A stretch of 64,000 nt of DNA from positions 40,768 through 104,767 of the forward strand of contig NZ_JARXRN010000024.1 of assembly GCF_029888045.1 (NCBI RefSeq). Reading direction: 5' to 3'. The stretch's first letter is position 1; every line of letters begins with the position of its first letter. Shown one piece after another: positions 9,443 through 18,411 of this stretch. Origin of the DNA: Luteimonas rhizosphaericola. Lineage in GTDB: Bacteria > Pseudomonadota > Gammaproteobacteria > Xanthomonadales > Xanthomonadaceae. The notes below the pieces were generated by a model. The model saw only the letters and a list, made by a program, of their open reading frames with translations, was not told the DNA's origin and did no database searches. The translations under genes and the position numbers were made by a program.

Positions 9443-12358
9443 GTGCAAGTCCGAATCGCTAGAACAGCGTTGTCCAACGCCCTGGGCCTGGCCCTGATCG
9501 GTATCGCCGGCGCGGCCATCGCGCAGGATCCGCCGCAGGCACCGCAGACGCCGCCGCCGGCACCCGCCACGCAGGACGCGGTCGACCTCGACCAGGTCGT
9601 AGTGACCGGTTACCGCCAGAGCCTGCAGTTCTCCACCGACGCCAAGCGCCAGGCGACGGGCTTCACCGACTCGATCTTCTCCGAGGACATCGGCAAGTTC
9701 CCGGATACCAACATCGCCGAATCGCTGGCGCGCATTCCGGGCATCCAGATCGACCGTGACGTCAACGGCGAGGGCCTGAACGTCGGCATCCGCGGTCTGC
9801 CGCAGAGCTTCACCAAGACGCTGATCAACGGCGGCGAAGCGGCCACCGCCTCGATCGGCCTCAACCGCGGCAACCAGAACCGCGAGGTCGACCTCAACCT
9901 GTTCCCGACCGAGTTCTTCAACAAGCTCACGGTCTACAAGTCGCCGCAGGCGAGCCTGCCCGAGGGCGGCATCTCCGGCGTGGTCGACATGCGCAGCATG
10001 CGTCCGTTCGACCTGCCCGGAAAGCATTTCAACTACTCCGGCCAGTTCGACTACAACACCATCGGCGAGAAGTTCAATCCACGCGGCTCGGCGCTGTACA
10101 CCTGGACCAATGACGAGGGCACGTTCGGCGCGCTGGTCGGTGCGTCGGTGGTGCGCAGCCGGATCTCCGTGCGCGGCTGGGAGTCGGTGGGCTGGATGAA
10201 TCCCGGCCTCAACTACCAGCAGTGCGGAATCGCGGCGCCCGACGGCGTCGATCCGCTGACCACGCGCCCGCCCGAGTGCAATCCCGGCGGCGGCGGCAGC
10301 CTGCAGATGCCCAACACCGTGCCCGACAATGCTTCCACCGTCGGGGCCGGCATGACACCGGGCGACACCATCGATGCGCAATGGCTGCTGGAACAGAACC
10401 CTGGCCTGACCATCGACCAGATCACCGAGGCGCTGTTCCCGCGCCTGGCCCGGCCGGTCGACATGTCCGGCGACCGTGAACGCGATGCCGTGGTGGCCTC
10501 GCTGGAGTGGCGCCCCAGCGACCGCATGCACTTCTACCTCGACGGCCTGTACTCGCGCGCCAACTACGAGAACGACCGCATCGACGTGAACCTGGTCGGC
10601 CGTACCTTCGGGCCGTCCGGCTTCCTGCCGACGAACATGCAGCTCGACGCGAACAACGTCGTCACCAGCGCCACGCTGGTCAATGCGCAGTTCATCCTCG
10701 AAGCGCGCCCGTACCGCGACGAGGTGCAGTACTGGAACCTCAACCCGGGCGCCACGTTCTGGTTCGGCGAGAACGAGGACGTGAAGCTCGACGTGCAGGC
10801 GAACTGGAGCCGCAGCTGGTTCTTCCGCGAATCGCCGACGATCATGCCGGCCTCGCCGATCACGACCGTCGCCTATACCAACAACGGCACGCCGTCGTTC
10901 GATTCCGGCGGCCTCGATCTGAACGACCCGAACGCCGGCTGGAACTGGACCGGCGGCCGCGTCAACCTCAACAACGAAAAGCGCGTCACCGAGGCCGGCC
11001 GCCTGAAGGCCGACCTGCAGTTCGGCGACGACGTGCGCAACATCAAGGTCGGTGCCTCGACCGACCGTTCGCGCCGCACCATCGTCGCCTTCGACAACAC
11101 CACCGCCTGGCAGGCGTACGTGTTCGAGAACGTGACCCCGGGCGAACTGCCGAATTTCCTGCGTCCCGGCCCGGCCGGCTTCATCACCGTGGACTTCGAC
11201 GCGTTCAAGGAGGCGACGGACTACGATCGCTTCTTCGACGAGGCGCCCGAGGTCGGCACCTCGCAGTCGGTAGGCGCGGCCGCGGGCGGGTTCGACGAGA
11301 AGACGAAGGCCGCCTATGTCGAGTTCAACGGCGAAACCGAGGTCTGGAACCGCAACCTGCGCATCAACGGCGGCGTGCGCTACATCGAGACCGACCAGGA
11401 CATCACCGGCCCGGTGACCCTCGGCGGCGTGCGCGAGTACCAGACGCTGAGCAACACCTACGACGAATGGCTGCCGTCGTTCAGCGCCGCCTGGGACGTG
11501 GCCGACGACTGGGTGCTGCGCCTGTCGAGCTCCCGCACGCTGACCCGTCCGAACCCGCGCTCGATGCTGCCTGCGACCACGTTCTCCGACCCGTCGGCCG
11601 AGATCGCCGACCAGGGCAACCCCAACCTCTCCCCGTACCTGTCGACCAACTTCGACCTGGGCCTGGAGTGGTACACGGGCGAGGAGGGCCTGGTGGCGCT
11701 GACCCTGTTCAACAAGCGCGTGTCGGGCTACACCTACCAGGGCGTCAACGTGATTCCCTTTCGCCAGCTCGGCATCCCGATCGACTCGCTGAGCGCGCAG
11801 CAGCTGGCCGCGCTCAACGCGAACGGCGGGCTGGATGCGCCGATCAACGTCCGCCAGCAGGTCAACGCCGACGCCACGCTCGACATCCAGGGCTGGGAGC
11901 TGATCTGGGTGCAGCCGCTGGACTTCGTGTTCAACGGCCTGGGCGTCATGGCCAACTACACCGACATCGACCTCGAGCCCACGGGCCAGGAAGCCGACCA
12001 GCTGGCCGGCAACCTGTTCGGCATCGCGCCGGTGCTGTGGAATGCGACCGCGTACTGGGAAAACGACCTGGCCTCGGTGCGCCTGTCGTACAACTTCGTC
12101 GAGGGTTCCGCGCAGCGTGCGCGGGGCAACAACGAGGGCGGCCTGAACTACGGCCAGTACTTCGGCGAGGACCGCGGCCAGTTCGACCTGTCGGCCAGCT
12201 ACACCCTGGCGTCGCTGCCGTCCGAGCCGCAGCTGACCTTCAACGTGCTCAACATCACCAACGAGGAAACGCGCAACTACATCACCTATCCGAACGTGCC
12301 CGGCGAGATCTACCAGCCTGGGCGGACGTTCCTGATCGGTATCCGCGGCACCTTCTGA
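9443..12358 (+). CDS. TonB-dependent outer-membrane receptor of the xylan locus
   Basis: 971-residue TonB-dependent receptor. A signal peptide (LGLALIGIAGAAIA, cut before QDPPQ) is followed by the TonB box region DLDQVVVTGYRQSLQ and a plug domain with DTNIAESLARIPGIQI and RGLPQSF. A long beta-barrel follows, ending in an aromatic residue (IGIRGTF). The GTG start is supported by GGGAGGGG about 7 bp upstream. It lies behind two xyl-box-like operators and is followed by a strong terminator. The plug resembles receptors for complex plant sugars (CirA/FecA-like group, XypA/B of Xanthomonas), so uptake of xylo-oligosaccharides is the likely role. The ligand is inferred from context. Confidence 0.92.
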   Translation: MQVRIARTALSNALGLALIGIAGAAIAQDPPQAPQTPPPAPATQDAVDLDQVVVTGYRQSLQFSTDAKRQATGFTDSIFSEDIGKFPDTNIAESLARIPGIQIDRDVNGEGLNVGIRGLPQSFTKTLINGGEAATASIGLNRGNQNREVDLNLFPTEFFNKLTVYKSPQASLPEGGISGVVDMRSMRPFDLPGKHFNYSGQFDYNTIGEKFNPRGSALYTWTNDEGTFGALVGASVVRSRISVRGWESVGWMNPGLNYQQCGIAAPDGVDPLTTRPPECNPGGGGSLQMPNTVPDNASTVGAGMTPGDTIDAQWLLEQNPGLTIDQITEALFPRLARPVDMSGDRERDAVVASLEWRPSDRMHFYLDGLYSRANYENDRIDVNLVGRTFGPSGFLPTNMQLDANNVVTSATLVNAQFILEARPYRDEVQYWNLNPGATFWFGENEDVKLDVQANWSRSWFFRESPTIMPASPITTVAYTNNGTPSFDSGGLDLNDPNAGWNWTGGRVNLNNEKRVTEAGRLKADLQFGDDVRNIKVGASTDRSRRTIVAFDNTTAWQAYVFENVTPGELPNFLRPGPAGFITVDFDAFKEATDYDRFFDEAPEVGTSQSVGAAAGGFDEKTKAAYVEFNGETEVWNRNLRINGGVRYIETDQDITGPVTLGGVREYQTLSNTYDEWLPSFSAAWDVADDWVLRLSSSRTLTRPNPRSMLPATTFSDPSAEIADQGNPNLSPYLSTNFDLGLEWYTGEEGLVALTLFNKRVSGYTYQGVNVIPFRQLGIPIDSLSAQQLAALNANGGLDAPINVRQQVNADATLDIQGWELIWVQPLDFVFNGLGVMANYTDIDLEPTGQEADQLAGNLFGIAPVLWNATAYWENDLASVRLSYNFVEGSAQRARGNNEGGLNYGQYFGEDRGQFDLSASYTLASLPSEPQLTFNVLNITNEETRNYITYPNVPGEIYQPGRTFLIGIRGTF

Positions 12359-12385
12359 CCCGGTCCGCGAAGACGCTTTACTCCC

Positions 12386-12433
12386 CACGACCCACCCGGT
12401 GTCCCGAGGCACCGGGCGGGTCGTGATTTTTTT
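12386..12433 (+). terminator. Rho-independent terminator after the receptor gene
   Basis: A 16-bp stem (CACGACCCACCCGGTG pairing with CACCGGGCGGGTCGTG, one G-U pair) with an 8-nt loop is followed by seven T residues. It begins 28 bp after the receptor stop and separates that gene from the downstream symporter operon. Confidence 0.92.
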
Positions 12434-12585
12434 GCACAGGGGCGTCCCGGCGGCACGGCGAACATGCGATCCTTCGAGACACGGCCGCCGGAAGGCGGCC
12501 GTGTCGCAGGGGACGCCGGCGCATCTGCATCGCACCGGTTTCAATCGTTACGAACACGCACGACACACGGATCATTCCCATCGCC

Positions 12586-14076
12586 ATGAGCATTGCCCAG
12601 AGCACCCGCGCGGACAGGCTGTCGGTCACCGAGAAGGTCGGCTACAGCCTCGGCGACCTGGCGGCCAACCTCATCTTCCAGACGTTGATGACGTTCCTGG
12701 CCTTCTTCTACACCGACATCTACCGCATCCCCGCGAGTACCGCGGCGACGATCATCTTCGTGGTCGGCCTGCTCGGCGCGTTCGTGTTCACCCCGCTGGT
12801 GGCGGTGATGGCCGACCGCACGAATACGCGCTGGGGCAAGTTCCGGCCGTGGATCCTGTGGACGGCGGTGCCATTCGGCGTGCTCGCGCTGCTGGCCTTC
12901 AGCACCCCCGACCTCGGGCCGCAGGGCAAGGTGTTCTACGCCGCGGCGACCTACACCCTGCTGGTGCTGGTGTACGCGGCCAACAACCTGCCGTACTCGG
13001 CGCTGAGCGGTGTGCTCACCGGCAGCATGTCCGACCGCAACAGCCTGTCGGCCTACCGCTTCGTGGCGGTGATGATCGCGCAGCTGGTGGTGCAGGCCCT
13101 GCTGCTGCCGCTGGTGCTGATCCTGGGCGACGGCGACCGCGTGCAGGGCTTCCACAACACCATGCTGCTGTTCGCAGTGGTGGGCACGATCTTCCTGTTC
13201 ATCACCTTCTTCACCACGCGCGAGCGCGTGCTCGCGCCGCCGGAGCAGAAGTCCGACCTGCGCCAGGACCTGGCCGACCTTGCGCGCAACCGGCCGTGGA
13301 TGGTGATGCTGCTGCTGACGATCCTGGTGTTCATCACCCTGGCGCTGAAGGGTGGCACCTACGTGTACTACTTCGAGTACTACCTCAGCGAACCGGCGCT
13401 GGCCGCGTTCCTGGACGACATCGGCTTCAACGGCTTCATCGCCGGGCTCAACGCCCTGCTCACGGGCATGGGGCTGACCGCGTTCCAGTGGCCCGAGGAC
13501 GCGCCGACCTCCGCCTTCAGCCTGTTCAACGCCGGCGGCATCCTCTGCATGATCGTCGGAATCGGCTTCTCCAAGCCGCTGGCCGACCGCTTCGGCAAGC
13601 GCAACGTGTTCGGGGTGTTCCTGTTCGTCTCGACCCTGTTCCTGCTCGCGTTCTACTTCTTCCCGCCCGACGCGATCGGCCTGGTGTTCCTGTCGCAGAT
13701 CCTGCACGGCTTCTTCTACGGCATCACCATCCCGCTGCTGTGGGCGATGGTGGCGGACGTGGCCGACTATTCGGAATGGAAGAACCACCGCCGCGCCACC
13801 GCGATCATCTTCTCGGCCATCCTGTGCGGGCTGAAGGTGGGGCTGGCGGTGGGCGGCGCGCTGGTCGCCGCGATCCTCGCCCGCTACAACTACGTGGCCG
13901 GGGCCGAACTGCAGTCGCCCGACACCGTCGACGGCATCCGCTTCTCGATGAGCGTGTACTGCTCGCTGCCGTTCCTGCTCGGGGTGGCGCTGATGTTCTT
14001 CTACCGGATCGACAAGTCGATGGAATCGCGCATCGAGCGCGAACTCGCCGAGCGCCGCGCCGGCCAGCGCGCCTGA
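12586..14076 (+). CDS. GPH-family sugar:cation symporter
   Basis: 496-residue, 12-helix carrier of the glycoside-pentoside-hexuronide family (MelB/XynP type). Seen are the N-terminal KVGYSLGDLAANLIFQTLM helix, the MADRTNTRWGKFRPWIL loop that marks the family, and the NNLPYSALSG and PLLWAMVADVADYSEWK segments. There are 152 bp between the preceding terminator and the ATG, so this gene starts its own transcript with GH43 and galM, 16 bp and more downstream. The likely cargo is xylose, arabinose or short xylo-oligosaccharides, judged by the neighbouring intracellular GH43; the family alone does not fix the substrate. Confidence 0.9.
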   Translation: MSIAQSTRADRLSVTEKVGYSLGDLAANLIFQTLMTFLAFFYTDIYRIPASTAATIIFVVGLLGAFVFTPLVAVMADRTNTRWGKFRPWILWTAVPFGVLALLAFSTPDLGPQGKVFYAAATYTLLVLVYAANNLPYSALSGVLTGSMSDRNSLSAYRFVAVMIAQLVVQALLLPLVLILGDGDRVQGFHNTMLLFAVVGTIFLFITFFTTRERVLAPPEQKSDLRQDLADLARNRPWMVMLLLTILVFITLALKGGTYVYYFEYYLSEPALAAFLDDIGFNGFIAGLNALLTGMGLTAFQWPEDAPTSAFSLFNAGGILCMIVGIGFSKPLADRFGKRNVFGVFLFVSTLFLLAFYFFPPDAIGLVFLSQILHGFFYGITIPLLWAMVADVADYSEWKNHRRATAIIFSAILCGLKVGLAVGGALVAAILARYNYVAGAELQSPDTVDGIRFSMSVYCSLPFLLGVALMFFYRIDKSMESRIERELAERRAGQRA

Positions 14077-14092
14077 CCCACGGAGGCCCGAC

Positions 14093-15112
14093 ATGGCAGA
14101 CCAGGACTACACCCCCGAACAGCTCGAGGCGCTGAAGGCGAAGGCGCTGTCGCAGCCGCTCGTCACCCACATCTACACCGCCGACCCGTCGGCACACGTG
14201 TTCGAAGAGCGGATCTACATCTATCCCTCGCACGACATCGAGGCCGGCGCCGCGTTCGACGACGACGGCGGCCACTTCCAGATGCGCGACTACCACGTGC
14301 TGCGGCAGGACTCGCCGACCGCGCCAGCGACCGACTGCGGCGTGGCGCTGAGCGTGGACGACGTGCCCTGGGCCGAGCGCCAGATGTGGGCGCCGGATGC
14401 GGCGACGAAGGACGGCCGCTACTACTTGTATTTCCCCGCCAAGCGTGCCGACGGCATCTTCCAGATCGGCGTCGCGGTCGGCGACCGGCCGGAGGGCCCG
14501 TTCACGCCCGACCCCGAGCCGATCGAAGGCAGCTATTCGATCGACCCGGCCGTGTACGGAGACGAGGACGGCGCGCACTACATGTATTTCGGCGGCATCT
14601 GGGGCGGCCAGCTGCAGAAGTACCGCGACAACCGCTACGACGCCGCGCACGAGGAACCCACCGGCGATGCGCCCGCGCTCGGACCGCGCGTGGCGCGCCT
14701 GGCGGAGGACATGCGCCGGTTCGCCGAGGCGCCGCGCGAGGTGCTGATCGTGGACGAAGCCGGCCTGCCGCTGCGCGCGGACGACCACGACCGCCGCTAC
14801 TTCGAGGCGCCGTGGATCCACCGCCACGCCGGGCGCTACTACCTGTCGTACTCGACCGGCAACACGCACTATCTGTGCTACGCCACCAGCGACAGCCCCT
14901 ACGGGCCGTTCACCTACCAGGGACGGATCCTCGAACCGGTGGTCGGCTGGACCACGCACCAGTCGATCGTGCAGTTCGACGGCCGCTGGTGGCTGTACTA
15001 CCACGACTCGATCCTGTCCGGCGGCGTGACCCACCTGCGCTCGGCGAAGGTGGTGGAAATCGAGCACGGCGCCGACGGCCGCATCCGCACCCTGCATCCG
15101 TATGGCGGTTGA
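14093..15112 (+). CDS. GH43 beta-xylosidase / alpha-L-arabinofuranosidase
   Basis: 339-residue GH43 enzyme without signal peptide, so cytoplasmic. The five-bladed propeller shows the three catalytic acids in context: the base Asp in YTADPSAHVFE, the pKa-modulating Asp in SYSIDPAVYGDED, and the acid Glu in RRYFEAPWIHRH. GGAGG lies 6 bp before the ATG. It follows the symporter gene by 16 bp and overlaps galM by 11 bp. It should split imported xylo- or arabino-oligosaccharides; whether it prefers xylose or arabinose cannot be read from sequence. Confidence 0.92.
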   Translation: MADQDYTPEQLEALKAKALSQPLVTHIYTADPSAHVFEERIYIYPSHDIEAGAAFDDDGGHFQMRDYHVLRQDSPTAPATDCGVALSVDDVPWAERQMWAPDAATKDGRYYLYFPAKRADGIFQIGVAVGDRPEGPFTPDPEPIEGSYSIDPAVYGDEDGAHYMYFGGIWGGQLQKYRDNRYDAAHEEPTGDAPALGPRVARLAEDMRRFAEAPREVLIVDEAGLPLRADDHDRRYFEAPWIHRHAGRYYLSYSTGNTHYLCYATSDSPYGPFTYQGRILEPVVGWTTHQSIVQFDGRWWLYYHDSILSGGVTHLRSAKVVEIEHGADGRIRTLHPYGG

Positions 15113-15947
15113 GGCGGCGGGCGCGGGCGTCGACCTGACGCCCACCTCGCCACTCCCGCCCGGCCCGCTGCTGGCGATCGCCGCGGACGGAATCGAGCTC
15201 GACGCCGCCGCCGCCGCGGGCGGGCGCATCGCCCAGATCCGGTGCGACGGCGTGGACCAGCTGCTGGCCTGGGGCGCGCACGGGGCCACCGCCGCGATCG
15301 CCTGGGGCTGCTACCCGATGGTGCCGTGGTGCGGCCGCATCCGGGACGGACGCTTCGCGTTCGCGGGCGAGCGCCACCAGCTGCCGGTCAACCTCGGGCC
15401 GCACGCGATCCATGGCGTCGGCTTCCTGATGCCGTGGCAGGTGACCGGCCAGGGCGAGCGCCACGTCGAACTCGAACTGGCGTTGCCGCGCGACCATCGC
15501 TGGCCCTTTGGCGGCGTCGCGCGGCAGCGCTTCGAGCTGGGGAACCGGCAGCTGCGCCTCAGCCTGTCGGTGACCGCGGACGGGCACGCGATGCCGGCAT
15601 CGATCGGCTGGCATCCCTGGTTCCTCAAGCCCGAGCGCCTCGAATTCACGCCGGACGCCATGTACCCGCGCGACGCCGAGGGCATCGCGCTGCTGCCGCC
15701 GGGCCCGGTGCGGCCGGGGCCGTGGGACGACTGCTTCGTCAACCGTCGCGACGTATTGCTGCATCGCGCCGGCCAGCGCCTGCGCGTCTCGTCCGCCTGC
15801 AGCGACTGGGTGGTGTACGACGGCACGGTGGCCGCGACCTGCGTGGAGCCGCAAACCGCGCCACCCGACGCGTTCAACCTGCAGCCGGACGCGATGCTGC
15901 GCCCGGGCGAGACACTCGCCGCGCACTGCGTCCTGCGCTGGGAGTGA
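15102..15947 (+). CDS. galM: aldose 1-epimerase
   Basis: 281-residue mutarotase-family protein that interconverts the anomers of aldoses. Visible are the GRIAQIRCDGVDQLL strand, MVPWCGRIRDGRF, the active-site histidine in LGPHAIHGVGF, the second histidine in IGWHPWF, and the catalytic Glu context TCVEPQTAPPDAFN. The ATG lies inside the GH43 gene (11-bp overlap), showing co-translation. In this operon it would speed conversion of the anomer released by GH43 or carried by the symporter. Shorter than E. coli GalM (346) but usual for the Xanthomonadaceae type. Confidence 0.88.
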   Translation: MAVEAAGAGVDLTPTSPLPPGPLLAIAADGIELDAAAAAGGRIAQIRCDGVDQLLAWGAHGATAAIAWGCYPMVPWCGRIRDGRFAFAGERHQLPVNLGPHAIHGVGFLMPWQVTGQGERHVELELALPRDHRWPFGGVARQRFELGNRQLRLSLSVTADGHAMPASIGWHPWFLKPERLEFTPDAMYPRDAEGIALLPPGPVRPGPWDDCFVNRRDVLLHRAGQRLRVSSACSDWVVYDGTVAATCVEPQTAPPDAFNLQPDAMLRPGETLAAHCVLRWE

Positions 15948-16007
15948 GGGTCCGCGCGTCCGCGCCGGCGGCCCGGGCCGCCGTATCGCGGCGGCCGGCT
16001 GCAGGCG

Positions 16008-16508
16008 TCAGGCGGCCTGCGCCGCGGCGCGCCGGTTGCCGCCGCCCTCGGCCAGCAGGGTGAGCTTCTGGTCGGTCGCCTTCTCTTCCTCGAGCGTTTC
16101 CTTGAGCAGCGGCAGCGCATCCCGGTAGCCGAGCTGCTTCGCCAGCGCGCACAGCGTGCCGTAGGCCGCGATCTCGTAATGCTCGACCTTCTGTGCGCCG
16201 CCGATCAGGGCCGCATCGCGCAGCGGGCCGGCATCGATCGTGTCGATCACGTCCTTGCCTTCCTCCACCAGTCCCTCCATGGCCGCGCATTTGATGCGCT
16301 TGAGCCGGACGCCGAGCAGTTCCACCACCTGGTCGATCCGCTCGATCTGTCCGCGCGTTTCTTCCAGGTGGGCCTCGAACGCGCTGGCCAGTTCCTCCGC
16401 GTCGGCGGCCTTGGCCAGGCGCGGAAGGGCCTTGGTGAGCTGCTTCTCGGCGCTGTAGATGTCGGAAAGTTCGTGGATGAACAGGTCTTCGATGGTCTTG
16501 ACCGCCAT
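16008..16508 (-). CDS. ferritin-like DUF892 (YciE/YciF) protein
   Basis: 166-residue DUF892 protein, a ferritin-like four-helix bundle family linked to general stress response. Seen are the opening TIEDLFIHELSDIYSAEKQL, the E-x-H motif in AFEAHLEETRGQ, and the second EHYEIAAYGTLCALAKQLG helix; these acidic and histidine residues would bind a di-metal centre. The start at 16508 has AGGAG six bases upstream; the open frame further up to 17444 is not coding for this protein. It stands alone, convergent with galM. Metal content and substrate are unknown for the family. Confidence 0.93.
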   Translation of the reverse strand: MAVKTIEDLFIHELSDIYSAEKQLTKALPRLAKAADAEELASAFEAHLEETRGQIERIDQVVELLGVRLKRIKCAAMEGLVEEGKDVIDTIDAGPLRDAALIGGAQKVEHYEIAAYGTLCALAKQLGYRDALPLLKETLEEEKATDQKLTLLAEGGGNRRAAAQAA

Positions 16509-16693
16509 GGCTCGCTCCTGGGGGGTGGGGAGCGGCGACTCTAGGAAGCCGGCCGCGCGAAGCAGGTGAAGCAGATCGGGCCGCGCCGCAGTGATCGCAA
16601 CGCGTTCACGCCGCCGCCGGATGCTTCGCCGCGCTCGCAAGGGACGCGACCGCCGCGCCGTACCATCGGCGCGACCGACGACCGTGCACCGCC

Positions 16694-17269
16694 ATGTCCA
16701 CCTGTCACCTCTACCTGCTGCCGCTGCTGCACGAGGACATCGCCAAGGTCGGCATCTCGGTCGATCCGCTGGCGCGGGTGCGGGCGTTCGCGAGCCGCTA
16801 TTACGAATGCTTCGACCTGGAACGCAGCCTGTTGCTGGCATTCGACAGCGTGCGCGAGGCGCGTCGCCGCGAGACGGCCCTGCATCGCGCGCTGCGGGCC
16901 TGGCGCGCGCCCGCGCCCCTGACGGTTTTGCCGCGCGCCGGCGGCGGCACCGAGTGGTATCGGGGGGCATGGGCGCGGCTGTGCGACGCGGCGGCCGCCG
17001 ATGCCGCACTGGGGCACCCGGCGTGGCTGCCCGCCGGCGACTGGTGGCGCGCGCGATTGCAGGCCGAGGAGGCACGGCTGTTCGAATGGGTGGATGCCTG
17101 CCTGCGCGACGTGCCGCGCGACGCGCTCGTGCCGCCGGCGCTCTGGTCGCGCGTCGTCGACGTGCTCGATGCCTGGCCCGCCCTCGGCTTGGACGTGTCC
17201 CACGCGCTGCCGGACGCGATGCTCGCCCGGTATCGCCTGCACCGGGCAGCGTGGCAGCCGACGCTGTGA
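16694..17269 (+). CDS. GIY-YIG/T5orf172-like hypothetical protein
   Basis: 191-residue soluble protein. The first 70 residues (HLYLLPLLHEDIAKVGISVDP, ARVRAFASRYYE, then an E-T-A-L-H helix) look like the T5orf172/MUG113 branch of the GIY-YIG fold, where a Y-x-L/V strand, a K-x-G-x-S turn and a Glu in a later helix form the core. The rest (70-191) is tryptophan-rich and I do not recognise it. No partner gene adjoins it. Nuclease function is not shown; it may be a binding or regulatory form. The fold call is tentative. Confidence 0.7.
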   Translation: MSTCHLYLLPLLHEDIAKVGISVDPLARVRAFASRYYECFDLERSLLLAFDSVREARRRETALHRALRAWRAPAPLTVLPRAGGGTEWYRGAWARLCDAAAADAALGHPAWLPAGDWWRARLQAEEARLFEWVDACLRDVPRDALVPPALWSRVVDVLDAWPALGLDVSHALPDAMLARYRLHRAAWQPTL

Positions 17270-17498
17270 GATCGGCAGGTTTGTGGACCTGCCGGCAACC
17301 GCGCGCGGCCCCGTGGGCCGAGGCGAGTAGCGGATGGCGACAGGCGGGCCATGACCGCCGACCACCGAAGGCAGCGATGGACGATGCGCCGGTCCGCCGC
17401 CGCACGGCGATGGTGTTCGGCGCGAGTAACGCGGATGGCGTCACCGGCTGCGAACCACCACAGGCCGACCCCGACGACCGGTGAGACGCTCCTGCGCG

Positions 17499-18005
17499 TC
17501 AGCCGCCCGGTGCCGGCGCCGACGCGTCCAGCCTCACCAGACGCCAGCGGCCCCACTGGTCCTCGACGTCCTCGCCGGTGGTGGTATTGGCACCACGGTC
17601 GCCCGCATAGCGATAGAGCGGCTGGCCGTCGTAGGTCACGTGGTTGCGGCCGTCGCGGCCCTGCAGCGTCGCGACTGCGGACTGATCCACCCCGTCGGCG
17701 CCCACCGGCTGCGCGGCGTCGCTGATGACCGGGGGCCAGACCTGTTCGCAGGCCGCGTCGCATGCGCTGCCGTCGGTGTTGCCTTCCAGCGCGTACAGCG
17801 CCGCGCCGCTGGCATCGGCCAGATGGGGCGGATCGCCTTCGCGCACCAGCATGGGCTGCGCGGGTCCGGCGTAGGCATCGGCCGGGACGGGCGCGGTGGC
17901 GGCGGGGGCGTCGCGTTCGGCCGGCGCGTCGGGGGGCGTGGCGTCGTAACCGCACGCGCCGAGCAGGGCGAGGGCCAGGGTGGACAGGGCGAGCCGTGCG
18001 GTCAT
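17499..18005 (-). CDS. COG4315-type secreted repeat lipoprotein
   Basis: 168-residue predicted lipoprotein: short hydrophobic signal with lipobox LLGAC (Cys near residue 18), then a proline/alanine-rich linker and a domain with two copies of a (Y/L)x(Y/F)-type repeat: ALYALEGNTDGSACDAACEQVWPPV and LYRYAGDRGANTTTGED. This pattern is typical of the COG4315 family of small periplasmic or surface lipoproteins of unknown role. AAGGAG lies about 7 bp before the ATG at 18005; the frame upstream to 18176 lacks a better start. Function is not known. Confidence 0.85.
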   Translation of the reverse strand: MTARLALSTLALALLGACGYDATPPDAPAERDAPAATAPVPADAYAGPAQPMLVREGDPPHLADASGAALYALEGNTDGSACDAACEQVWPPVISDAAQPVGADGVDQSAVATLQGRDGRNHVTYDGQPLYRYAGDRGANTTTGEDVEDQWGRWRLVRLDASAPAPGG

Positions 18006-18177
18006 CGCGGATCTCCTTGGCGGATCTGGTCGCGATGCTGCGCCGGCGGTCGTGACCGGAGGGTCAACACCAGCCGCAGCCTGGGCGGCCGCCGCCGCTG
18101 GCGACGCGTCGTCGTCGAAGGCCACGGCGGCGCCGGGGGACGTGCGTGACGGGCGCGGCGCGCGGATCGCGGACATG

Positions 18178-18201
18178 AAAAACCCCGCACTTGGCGGGGT
18201 A
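18178..18201 (-). terminator. Terminator of the tRNA-Leu transcript
   Basis: On the minus strand, ACCCCGC-CAAGT-GCGGGGT followed by five T residues, 37 bp after the end of the tRNA. The short GC stem and T-run are typical of an intrinsic terminator. Confidence 0.85.
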
Positions 18202-18238
18202 TTTCAGCGACCGGACGACGGGGTCCGGTATCGCGATC

Positions 18239-18323
<85 letters not shown>

Positions 18324-18411
18324 AGGTGGCCGCGTATGTTGCGGTGCGTCGGCGGCAAAGTCAACGCGTCCGTGCACGGGCCGGGGACCGGCCGCGTGTA
18401 CCATTCCACGG

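Noticed and set aside
9377..12544. A 1055-residue minus-strand open frame opposite the xylan receptor
   Set aside because: Shadow; the plus strand encodes a complete TonB-dependent receptor.
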